Assembly (NCBI RefSeq): GCF_027579695.1
Contig: NC_083587.1
Location: forward strand, 4,565,501 to 4,629,500
Direction: 5' to 3'
Origin: Neoarius graeffei
Taxonomy: Eukaryota > Chordata > Actinopteri > Siluriformes > Ariidae
Length of the DNA stretch: 64,000 nucleotides
A program made the translations under genes and the position numbers. The notes beneath the pieces were generated by a model. It searched no databases. It was not told the DNA's origin and worked only from the letters and a program-made list of their open reading frames with translations. Within the stretch, counting starts at the first letter, position 1, and each line of letters opens with the position of its first letter. Shown here piece by piece: positions 1 to 9,450 of the stretch.

Positions 1-300
1 TTCATCAAATATTCATTATGACTAGCACACTGACATTTTTAAGAAAATACAAAAAACACAAAATGATTTGATATTTGTACCTTTTAAATTGGATTGAAGG
101 GACAGGTCTATGGGAAGTCATGCTGTTAATTCACAAATAATTAATTCAAGAATATTTAACACCACCACAAATTTCATCAAGTATTCATTATGACTAGCAC
201 CCTGTCATTTTTAAGAACGTCATGCAACATACAAAACCCACAAAATGATTTGATATTTGTAACTTTTAAATTGGATTGAAGGGTGAGGTCTATGATTCCC
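1..300. repeat. Direct repeat pair, dispersed AT-rich family
   Basis: Two copies of a unit of about 115-125 bp lie at 1-115 and 173-297. Both contain TATTCATTATGACTAGCAC, then CATTTTTAAGAA, ACAAAATGATTTGATATTTG and TTTAAATTGGATTGAAGG. The 57 bp between them is not duplicated. The TATTCATTATGACTAG core recurs in altered form near 1775 and 5790, so this is probably a dispersed element family. No coding potential is seen. Confidence 0.6.
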
Positions 301-412
301 AACAAACAGGTTTCAAAGTCTCTTAAGAAAGAACAAAAAAAAAAGAAACACGCACCTAAACAATTAAGGGGTGGGAGTTGAGGGGCATTCCAGACCTCAG
401 CAGAAACTCAGC

Positions 413-452
<40 letters not shown>

Positions 453-460
453 CGTGCACA
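413..460. repeat. (TG)n microsatellite
   Basis: An uninterrupted TG run passes into GCGCGTGCGTGCACATGCATGC at its right edge. The open frames across it (about 370-613) are repeat-driven and are not treated as genes. Confidence 0.9.
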
Positions 461-1759
461 TGCATGCAAATGTTCACATTTCCATCCAGGGGTTTTCAAA
501 ACTGTTCAGTTCACACAAGAACTTCAGAAGTCTTGGGGGCAAGTGAGGGTGTTTCTTTCCCTTCTTCTCAGCCTTTGACCCTCGTTCTGGATTTATTCCC
601 AGGAAAACTCTAAAAGAATATTTAAAGTATTTTTAGATATGCTGTTGGAGTGATGTTATGACTTAACACATAGAATTTGCTTATGCAAGCTAGTTGAATC
701 ATACACTTTGGGGCCTGACCCGCACGGATTTTATTGAAACTTGAAACTTTTATTGAAACTTGGTGTGCCTTTTTACTGGGAAGGTAGAATCCCAGAACTA
801 CGTTTGCCTGAGTCTGGCATCAATAAAAAGGGAGAAAAAGCTAAGACTGTCTAATTAAGAGGGTGGTACACTGTACATTCATCCTTGTTTATGTCAATCA
901 ATCACACAGAGATTGTTTGGATGATGTCTTATCTGGCTCTACAAATAGCTCAAAGAGCAGGGAATACAGCAAGCAACAGAATATGAATTATGAGATGTTA
1001 ATATACTAAATATTGAATATAGAAAAAGTTGTATTTTAAAATTAGTCAGTTTTTGCCTAGGACAGGATAGGTAGGATATCATGTCAATTTCATCAACAGA
1101 AAGTGTGGTCTTGGTCTCTAGAGTCATTGCAGAGATAATGCGACTTCTAGAGTGAAATGAGTTGTAGTAAAGTTGTAATAGAGTAGTGTCAGAGAAGAGT
1201 ACCCCAACTGACAGGAGTTCCCCATCTGACACTCCACCCAAAATGCTCATGCTATTTTGGGCGGAGTGACAGGTTGGGTACGTACCGTATATCAGGTGGG
1301 CTAACCTTCTCTGATACTACTGTACTACTACAACTACTTTATTACAACTTATTTCACCCTAAACGTCAAATTATATGACAAGGACCAAAGACCAAACTTT
1401 CAGGAGATGTTATAATACCCCAACTTAAGTAGAAAAATGACTCATTTTAATGTAGCTTTTTAAAATTCAAATGACAATATTTTAATATCTCATAATCTAT
1501 CATAATATTCTGATGATTGTTGTATCCCATGTTGGTTGTGTAATTTGTAGAGCCAGAAAAGAGCTTCCAAGCTAAATCAAAACCATTTCTATGTGACTTA
1601 CCCTGACAGACATAATCAAGGATAAATGTATGGTGTCCAACACTATTAATCAAAACTTTCTTAGTCTGTTTCTACTTTAAAGGCGCACTGTATTTAATAC
1701 TGTATTTCCAGAATTAATTCTGCCCATTCACAAATGTCACCTTGTTCACAAATACTTAC
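461..1759. other. No gene or clear repeat seen
   Basis: This is AT-rich sequence with short open frames only, none resembling a known family and none with splice or codon support. It probably belongs to the body of the large transposon that ends at 12740. Confidence 0.5.
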
Positions 1760-1995
1760 CACCACCATGAAATTTTAAGTATTCATAATGACTAGGAAAA
1801 TTGCACTTTTCATTCATGAAAAGTGGGATCTTCTTCATGTCCGCCATTTTGAATTTCCAAAAATTCTACATTTTAAGCTGCAAAACTTATACTATACTAT
1901 ACAATACTTTGGTACATTGGTTTATTACTTACGTAAATATTCATTAAAATCAAGTTTCATTAAAATCAGCCCCAAAGCATCTGATTGCACATGAA
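1760..1995. repeat. Dispersed repeat, copy A
   Basis: This stretch shares an ordered series of blocks with 5780-6010: ATGACTRGGAAAATTGCACTTTTCAT, then a GGGATCTTCT block, GTCCGCCATTTTGAATTTCC, and a TTTATTACTT block with TAAATATTCATKAAAA. Divergence between the copies is moderate. Its left edge also resembles the repeat at 1-300. No protein is seen. Confidence 0.65.
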
Positions 1996-2151
1996 ATGAG
2001 CCTAATGGATTCATTGCAAAACAAATTGTAAATAGTTAGTACAATATTTAACCCTTTGAGACATGGCCTTATACATTTGCTGTTACCAGAATGGCAATGA
2101 CCAAGTCGTAGTGCAGTACTAATGGCCCTCTGTTAGTAGTGTAGTACTGTC

Positions 2152-2386
2152 CAGTGAAGAAAATCACCGGAGCATCTCAGATGTGGAAAAATCTTTTTCT
2201 GCTTTTATTGAGCAGTGCCAAACTAACGTTTCGACGTTACCATGTCTTCATCAGAGTCGTTCATCATTTTTTTTTCGACTCTGATGAAGACGCGGTAACG
2301 TCGAAACGTTAGTTTGGCACTGCTCAATAAAAGCAGAAAAATATTTTTTTTCCACATCTGAGATGCTCCAGTGATTTTCTTCACTG
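2152..2386. repeat. Foldback (long palindrome) element
   Basis: Arms 2152-2259 and 2276-2386 are near-perfect reverse complements of about 108 bp, separated by about 16 bp rich in T. Both arm ends read CAGTGAAGAAAATCAC. The arms contain ACGTTTCGACGTTACC and GCTTTTATTGAGCAGTGCC. The pattern fits a foldback MITE. The short motif AGTGTAGTACTGT lies both at 2138-2150 and 2457-2469, so the insertion may belong to a slightly larger duplicated segment. Confidence 0.8.
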
Positions 2387-2813
2387 ATTAGAACTCAGTC
2401 CTTTCCCGTGACGCACCAGATAGTGAGGAACAGGAGCGCGGTGGATCTACTTTTCTAGTGTAGTACTGTGTTTGTTAACTTTACAATGACCATTACAGCG
2501 TTCCACTAGTGGAACGGTGTGCATTATGGGGCTGCACTTTATTTTCAATTCTCACAAAATCAGAATTGGCAGAGGCTGAAAGTTGAAAAACTTTGAGCTT
2601 TTGAATTGTGTGTGAGGTGTCAAAATAGAACTTGTTGAAAAGAATCAGGGGACTGTCTAGAATGTGTGTGCCAAATTTCACCACTTTCTTTCACATGGTC
2701 CTATTGGCTGCCATATACATTATGGAAAAAAGATCTGTCACAACCATTTACCATACATTTCCATAGGCTGTCATAGACAAAGAATGTGGAGGAAAGATGC
2801 TGAATAAACCATA

Positions 2814-3666
2814 TAGTACGAAGGATGAGCGACAAAAAAGGGCCAAACCGTGCCCTTTTGAGTAAAAGCATAAAAATCGGTACACATATCTTTCATGATA
2901 TTCTGATTAATATAAGATGTGGAGGCGTTGCGAAAAATGCTGAATTTTCAAGATGGCTGCAAAATCCAATATGGCAAACCCATATTAATGAAACTACTGG
3001 GCACTTTGTAGTAAAAGCATGGAAAGTGGTACACAGTTACTTCTTCATGTGCTGATTAATAATAGAAATGGAGGCATTGCGAAAAATGCTGACATTTCAA
3101 GATGGCCGCTAAATCAAATATGGCTAACCCATATTAGTGAAACCTTCCGGCACTTTGTAGTATAAGCATGGAAATTGGTACACAGTTCTTGATATGCTGA
3201 TTAATAACTGTCACAAAAACATCACAAAAAAAGCTGAATTTGCAAGATGGCCACCAAATCAAATATGGCCAACTACTAGATTGCTCAACATATGAAGTAT
3301 ATTTGTGCTGATTTGCATGCTCCTACTGCAAAGTGCATGGTGGTTATACTAATATGGGTCAGATATATTTGATTTGGCGGCTATCTTGAGAAATCAGATT
3401 TTTTTTCTGCTATGCCTCTACTTCTAATATTAATCAGCATATCAAGAGCTAACTGTATCAATTTTCATGCATTTACAACAAAATACCTGATAGTTTCATC
3501 AATATGGGTTGGCCATATTGGATTTGGTGGCCATCTTGAAAATTTAGCATCTTTAGCATCGCGACGCCTCCATATCTAATATTAATCAGCATACCAAGAT
3601 GGATATGTGTACCAATTTGCATGGTTTTACTCAAAAGTCGCTCGAAGTCGCTCGTCTGCCGTACTA
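2814..3666. mobile_element. Foldback element with internal tandem repeats
   Basis: The outer ends are inverted and imperfect: TAGTACGAAGGATGAGCGAC at 2814 and the complement of TAGTACGGCAGACGAGCGAC ending at 3666. Within the left half, blocks of about 148 bp repeat three times (the GGTACACA motif at about 2879, 3029 and 3176, each followed by CTGATTAATA and AAGATGGC). The right half carries related blocks in inverted order (3360-3650). No transposase is encoded, so this is a non-autonomous foldback element. A TA duplication is possible but not demonstrable. Confidence 0.7.
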
Positions 3667-4480
3667 AACAGTAGCCTTCACAGCAAAACTGCTTGTGCCC
3701 CCCCCCAAAAAAAAAACAAAAAAACAAAAAAAAACCACATAACAGTAAGAGTTGCTTACCTTTGAATGAACTCCAGCGTGAGAGCCATGTCTTTTGGGTA
3801 CTTTATGTTAAAAACATAAAATGCAGCAAAAGTGTAGCTCAGAGCTACAATCATGGAGCTGATGTGGTTGTTTACGACTTCTTGGTCCACGGCGATTTTG
3901 TAATGATGATCACCTTAAACATGTAAAATTCATAAGAAAATATATTAACAAATGAAAACGGGTGGAACACGATACTTAATTATGAACTCCACGGCCACCT
4001 TGAAAGTGCTGGCTTCCAAACTTCTATTACTTCATGCACCGATCATAGAGTTTTAGCACACAAGACTTGATGGAAATAAGCCCACCCATTAAAAAGTTAT
4101 TTCACAAACAAAACATAGAGTGAGTTTCTGAAAACAGAACAGACAAGAAGGGAGAAAGCGAATGGGGAAAGAGGAAGAGACAAAGAAGGGAGCGAGAAGC
4201 AGGAGAAAAAGACAGGAGAGAAGAAGCATGTGAGGAATGAGGAAGATAGACAGTGAAATCAAATCCATAACACATATTTTTTTTAATATCAAACAGATTA
4301 CAAACCCATGGTAAGGATGCAAGGTGTGCTTTGCAGTGGTAGTGTGGCAGCAGCAGATTCCTGTTGTTAGGAAATAAAAGAAGAAATACTGAATAGCTGA
4401 ATAACTATTTTTCCATCCAGAACAGTATGCCCCATACAAATACATTGTAGTTCATCATGAATAACACAGTGATAAAACAT
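3667..4480. other. Unassigned; low-complexity tracts
   Basis: It contains a poly-C/poly-A stretch at about 3697-3735 and a purine-rich run at about 4134-4260. No recognisable coding region is present. It could hold the 3' untranslated part or a further exon of the gene ending at 4481, because a possible splice donor (GAG then GTGGGT on the minus strand) lies at about 4490. Confidence 0.4.
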
Positions 4481-5385
4481 TTATAAACCCACCTCACTTG
4501 GGTGGAAGAGTTGTTCAGGCTTTTCTCTGAAGAATTTTGCGATCCCAGAGATCAGCTGTACTAGATCGTTACTGGGTGCCATCTTTATCCCCCTGGACTG
4601 TAGAAAGTCTTTGATGCCCTTTCCCTTTCTGGACACCTCCTCTGCCAGCTTTGTTTGGACTTCCAAGCCAAGAAGTGTGTGTGTGTGGTCAAACATGCAT
4701 GCAGCTTCAAAAAGGAAGGGCCACTCCTCCATTAGAGTTTTCACAGTGCTTCCATTGTTGATTGCAGTTCGTTGGATGGAGTATGTGTCAGTCATCAATT
4801 TGCGAACAACTGATTCCTCCAGCTGGCGGGTCTTGAAATCGTTCTTCAAGTCATCTTTTTTAGACTCTAGTTCAGGAGTGTTCTCAACAGCAGGCTGCCA
4901 CTCCACACATCCATATCGATCCGAGTGGCTGGACTTCTTTCTTATCTCATCTCCCCTTTCTGCTGCTGGCCTCGAGTTGAAGGTACATGGCCTACTAATG
5001 TTCTCAAGTCTGTTCTCAAGCTGTATGAACACTGAATCATACCCAGTTCCAATTACCGTGGTTCCATTCATCTCTCTGTCTTGGAAAGAGGAGGGATATT
5101 GTTGTACTATCTTCTTGGCAATCTCACGCAGCTTTCCTCTTCCAGGTCTTCCACATTCTTTAGCTAGTACATCGTCAATAACTATACGGATCATCTCTCG
5201 TCTCTCTTTAGGTTTTGGTCTCTTCTTTTCACGTAAGGCAAGCATAAGGTTTGGAGGCATTTTGTGCCATGGTACAGCAGTCTCCCGGGATGAAGACTCC
5301 TCCATGGGACCAGGTGTCAGAGGTGGATTTTCAGGCAGATGGACATTCGGTTGCAGAGACGTTGAGCCAAGTACAGCTTGCAAGT
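4481..5385 (-). CDS. 3' exon of transposon gene, SAMD3-like C-terminal region
   Basis: An open exon of about 300 codons resembles the C-terminal part of the multicopy teleost proteins annotated as 'sterile alpha motif domain-containing protein 3-like'. Visible landmarks are a basic stretch KKRPKPKERREMIRIVIDD followed by a helical segment ending in QQYPSSF, then VRKLMTDTYSIQRTAINN and EEWPFLFEAACMF. The exon starts after a strong acceptor (pyrimidine tract then CATAG) at 5386-5387. Its first two bases complete the codon left open by the SAM exon whose donor is at 9223, so the two join in frame. It ends in a stop at 4481 or splices further at about 4490. Function is unknown; the family is linked to mobile elements by copy number rather than by experiment. 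The reverse-strand frame over it is a shadow. Confidence 0.65.
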
Positions 5386-5585
5386 CTATGGATAAAAAAC
5401 AACAATTTAATCAAATAAATATGGTTACACTTAGATTCACACCAGGGCTTGACGTTAACTTTTTTGCTTACCGGCCATTTTGGCTAGTGGTTGTCCTGAC
5501 TCACTAGCCATTCAGTCTTTTCACTAGCCATAATTTACATAATAACAGCTATTTACATCATAACAGCTATAATGTAATATAATGG

Positions 5586-5646
5586 GCTATAATATAATAT
5601 AATATAATATAATATAATATAATATAATATAATATAATATAATATA
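5586..5646. repeat. (AATAT)n microsatellite
   Basis: About twelve tandem copies of TAATA/AATAT. Similar short runs of TATAT/ATATT occur at 7103-7135 and 7497-7521. Confidence 0.9.
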
Positions 5647-5779
5647 GGCCTAATACTGTGATATTGCACTTAAATGCCATTGGCCCATGCAAGAAAGAAC
5701 TGATCTGCCAAGAATACCATTTGCTGTACATTGACCAGAAACGCCAAGCACAATGAACATACCCTGTTGTGCATCAAAT

Positions 5780-6010
5780 TCTATGTAGTCATTATGACTG
5801 GGAAAATTGCACTTTTCATACAAGAAAAATGGGATCTTCTCCATTGTCCGCCATTTTGAATTTCCAGAAATGGGCATTTTTAGCTGGAAACTTACTGTAT
5901 TTTGTCATACTGGTAAATATTAGTTTATTACTTGGTAAATATTCATGAAAAGATCAAATGTGGCAATAGGCATCTCATTTTCAATGAACATTGTTGTTGC
6001 AATACCTACT
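5780..6010. repeat. Dispersed repeat, copy B
   Basis: Same family and orientation as 1760-1995: the TCATTATGACTGGGAAAATT, GGGATCTTCT, GTCCGCCATTTTGAATTTCC and TTTATTACTTGGTAAATATT blocks occur in the same order. Confidence 0.65.
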
Positions 6011-6143
6011 TTGACCACAATCTTACACACTGCACCTTTAAGTTCTTTATTTTTTCAAAAAAATACTGTTATCATTGGAAGGTTCGTTCGAAAACATTTG
6101 AATTGAATTCAAACTGAATTGGGCTGGGGGAACAGTGACAGCA

Positions 6144-6322
6144 GTCAGAGGGCCCTCGGCCACAGGATACAGGAATCAGAGGGCCCCTGGGCCATGCAGT
6201 ATGGCAACCAGAGGGCCCCTGGGCCATGCGGTACGGCAACCAGAGGGCCCCTGGGCCACGGGATATGGCAACCAATTGGCCCCTGGGCCATGCGGTACGG
6301 CAACCAGAGGGCCCCTGGGTGC
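6144..6322. repeat. GC-rich 32-bp minisatellite
   Basis: Five to six tandem units of about 32 bp built on AGAGGGCCCCTGGGCCATG and CGGTACGGCAACC. The unit is degenerate in the first and fourth copies. Because it contains few stops it stays open in several frames on both strands (6072-6422). Those frames are explained by the repeat and are not called as genes. Confidence 0.85.
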
Positions 6323-7016
6323 TAAATTGGCCACACTGAGTGGACTGAAAGAAGGGGCGGAGACTTTGGCTCTCTCTTTCTATATATATATAGCCCCCTG
6401 CATCACTTCTCTTCACTCATAACCTGACCTTGGCTTTCAGCTTGACAACTTGCTTTGCATTCAACCTGTGCAACGTCACTTGTTTAGTTTAATATTCAAC
6501 AGCCTTTTTAACCCTTTAATTATGTAATTATCCAAGTTCACTTTAGAACTTGCATCACTGAAATCCGAGACGGACAAGTCTGGCTCTGACTCGGAGTTGA
6601 GGCATAACGCCACTGCCTCCAACAGAGTTAAAAAAAATGGCGTCTTTTCTGCGCAGTCATTTTCTTGGTCTGGCTAGTTGTTCTGAGGTAAATTTAATAA
6701 CAATAGCTGCTACAGAAGAAGATTTGGCACGAGACCACAGGAATTGACAGTAATGTAAGCAAACAAAGTGTAAACAAACATGGACGATTGACTAATTTAG
6801 CCAGCTATGAAGATGCGCCCAAACACAGAATCAGTCTGAGCCGCAACCAAGGGGACACCACGTAAAAACACGACCATATCTAAAAATAATTTCATACAAA
6901 CATACATTTTAATACACAAATATGTGTATTACAGTCTCATTAACTAGTGTCATTTGTATTTGAAGTTCAGCAACAACATTTTTTGCAGTTACAGGTGTAT
7001 TTTCTTGTCGGGCGAT

Positions 7017-7083
7017 TTCGGGCGCTTTCGGCAGCTATGGGAGAATACAAGTCGGGCGCTAACGGCAGCTATGGGAGAAAGAG
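7017..7083. repeat. Two-unit tandem duplication
   Basis: Two adjacent copies of a unit of about 35 bp contain CGGGCGCT, CGGCAGCTATGGGAGAA. It is followed by an ATATT microsatellite at 7103-7135. Confidence 0.6.
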
Positions 7084-7370
7084 GGTTAAAGGCTTGTATA
7101 CATTTATATTATATTATATTATATTATATTACATTACATGGGTCGTCTTCACTCTGTAGAATGCGCCGTTCATTTGAATGGGGCTCCCCAATGTTCGCAC
7201 GTCTGTTATTTGAGGATCAGACGTGTTGGTCTATATCGGACCGCTGCCAATGGCAGCAGACTATTTTGTGTTGCGCAAGCAACAACCTCTCAATCATTCA
7301 TTAAACTTAACATGAAATCAAAAACGTCGCCACCATGTGTGAATAATTTAAGTATAGCCATGTAATAAGT

Positions 7371-7494
7371 GGGTTAACGCAAGGCGAGGCGGTCCCTTTC
7401 GTGGAATAGCGGCACTTCAGAGAGATCAAGACCCATAATTCTCTCTGTCGTGCCGCTATTCCACGGTAGGGACCTTCTCACCGAACATTAACCC
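7371..7494. repeat. Small foldback element
   Basis: Inner arms 7391-7425 and 7440-7474 pair over about 35 bp with about four mismatches (GTGGAATAGCGGCAC in both, opposite orientation), with a 14-base loop. Pairing continues more weakly outward to GGGTTAA at 7371 and TTAACCC ending at 7494. It looks like a small palindromic MITE. Confidence 0.7.
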
Positions 7495-7776
7495 TTACAT
7501 ATTATATTATATTATATTATACGTATATCATACAGCACCTTCAAAGGTTAAAAGCCTACCTTAAAAGGCTAGTGTATTTCGTGTTTATATTATATTAAAA
7601 ATTTTATAAAAAACACCTTCTGCACTTTAAGGCTTGTTGTATTGTATTGACTTTTGGCCATCTCTGGCAACTTCAACTAGTGAATTTAGCGACTTTTTGC
7701 ATATTACCTTTGATATGTAAACAACAGCTACTTTCTGCCCTTAAGCTTTACATTGCAGCTTTTGGCCATCACTAGG

Positions 7777-8145
7777 AGTTTCACAAATTCCTTAATCAAA
7801 CGCTCTCTACCTAATGGTCAGTCTGTGACAAGGCAGTGGCTCCTTTACTCTCCTTCCTCTGGTTGCATCTACTGTTTTGCTTGCAAACTGCTCTCAAGTA
7901 AGCACAATGCGTTTGTCAACGGGTTTTCTGATTGGAAACATTCTGAGCGTATCGGTGAGCATGAGAGGAGTGAGGAGCATAGGGCTTGCATGTTAGCATT
8001 ACACAGTCGTTCCAAAGACACAGGAAGAATTGATTCTGATCTTGTCAAACAAATTGATGGAGAAAGGCAATACTGGCGGGACGTTTTGAGAAGAGTTGTT
8101 GCTGTAATTCAGTTTTTGGGAGAGAGGGGCCTTGCCTTCCTCCAT
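7777..8145 (+). pseudogene. hAT transposase fragment, TTF-type zinc finger (ZMYM1-like)
   Basis: The translation matches the N-terminal region of the hAT-derived ZMYM1-like proteins: RSLPNGQSVTRQWLLYSPSS, then the finger core IYCFACKLLSS, DWKHSERIGEHE, EEHRACMLALHSRSK and YWRDVLRRVVAVIQFLGERG. The Cys-X2-Cys and the two His positions of a TTF finger are kept. Homology stops at GLAF and the catalytic RNase H-like core is missing. There is no methionine at the start of homology. It is a truncated relic on the strand opposite the surrounding transposon gene. Confidence 0.75.
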
Positions 8146-8187
8146 ATTATTGTATAATTTACTGTGTGTAGCACTCAAGAAAATGTC

Positions 8188-8650
8188 AGGTCTAAAATAG
8201 CTGTGTAATGTGTATTAAGCTATCTTACCCATATATTTTCTAAAAGTCTATACTCTGTTATCTAATGTGCATTGAAACATCTCCCAACTTCCCACATTCC
8301 TCTCTTCCTTAGTTCTGCAATGCACTTTGCATTACATTGAAATGCATTAATTTTCAATAGTTTTGGGCCTAAAATAGCTGTGAATTGTGTATTAAGCTAT
8401 AAAACCCATTTATTTTCTAAGGTCTATGCTCTAGATAAAATGTTATGTGCATTGAAACATCTTCCAGCTTCTAACATGCCTCTATACCTTTGGTTTGTAA
8501 TGTACATTTTATCACATTGAAATGCATTGATTTTCATTCAAATACATTGGTCAATTATGGGTTTCAGGCCTAAAATAGTTATGTACATTAAGCTATCAAG
8601 CCCATATATTTTCTGAAGGCACATACTCTCCAGATGTGATATAGCAAGAC
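8188..8650. repeat. Tandem repeat, about 180-200 bp unit, three copies
   Basis: Units begin near 8190, 8367 and 8567 with GGYCTAAAATAGYTRTG. Each continues with TATTAAGCTAT, CCCATATATTTTCT, TGCATTGAAACATCTYCC and ACATTGAAATGCATT. The third copy is incomplete and decays toward 8850. No protein is seen. Confidence 0.75.
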
Positions 8651-9222
8651 TTGGAATTTGACCCATCCTGTTACAGTCTTCTGCCTCAATCTATCCCTAT
8701 GTTATATTACGGGAAAAGGGTGTGATTGATATATAACTGTATATTTTCTACATGCCTATGATGTCTACATGTTATATAACATAGATGAAAACATATCCCA
8801 TCATCCCACATACTTTCATACACCTATACCCATACATAGGCATGTATTGCAAACTGCACTGGGTAGCGTTATAAAAGCTAGTAAAAATATAAGACGGCTA
8901 CCACTTAGAGAGGGCTATCATACCAAATAATGTCCCTCAGACATAGAGGATTACAAAAAATCAATGATAGATTTTGCCACCTCAGGTGGTACCAATATGT
9001 GAATTTTTGGGTCCTGGCCCATGGACTAAAAGTTGAATAAATATAGCTGCAAGCAGCAATGCGGGGCAAAGCAGTGAATCAACCTGTCCCAGCCCATGTT
9101 GCCATCGCAACAGATAGATCTGACAAGGCAGATGATCAGAGGCATACACAAAGTTTTTTCCAAGCAGAACACTTCGCAATATAGTGTATTTGGTTTACAG
9201 TATAATAAAAGTAAACACTTAC

Positions 9223-9450
9223 CTGCAGTGAAGGCTTGAATTAACCGCCTCCTTTGAATTGGAGGCAAAATGCCATCCAAGTCTTCGCTGGTTAGGTATT
9301 GCATATCAACAATGCTGTTAACACCAATATGTTTTAGATGATCCATCAGCTCTTCTATGACGTCAGTTGTTAGTACAGGCATGGCCCTTGTTATAACATT
9401 CTTCACAACCTCCATTGTGGAAGATGCCTGAGTGGCGAGAGCAACCTTGC
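9223..9450 (-). CDS. SAM-domain-like exon of the transposon gene
   Basis: The frame reading VIEELMDHLKHIGVNSI, then LTSEDLDGILPP and IQRRRLIQAF, has the length and hydrophobic spacing of a sterile alpha motif. A strong donor, CTGCAG then GTAAGT, follows at 9222 and leaves a phase-1 codon that is completed by the exon starting at 5385. On its 5' side a pyrimidine-rich acceptor ending CCACAG lies at about 9456. A methionine at 9415 could also start a separate product. Whether it is spliced to the transposase ORF upstream or transcribed separately cannot be decided from sequence alone. Confidence 0.6.

Larger units (their letters stand above)
5386..9222 (-). other. Predicted intron filled with younger repeats
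   Basis: The minus-strand donor at 9222-9221 (CTGCAG then GTAAGT) and the acceptor at 5387-5386 bound this 3.8 kb stretch, and the flanking exons are in compatible phase. Inside it lie an AATAT microsatellite, a dispersed repeat, a GC-rich minisatellite, a foldback element, a hAT fragment and a 180-200 bp tandem repeat, each listed separately. No exon of the host gene was recognised between them. Confidence 0.5.

Noticed and set aside
4611..5507. 298-codon plus-strand open frame
   Set aside because: It lies opposite the better-supported SAMD3-like exon, has no family resemblance and lacks splice logic; a shadow frame.
6072..6422. Open frames on both strands over a GC-rich stretch
   Set aside because: Explained by the 32-bp minisatellite, whose unit lacks stop codons.
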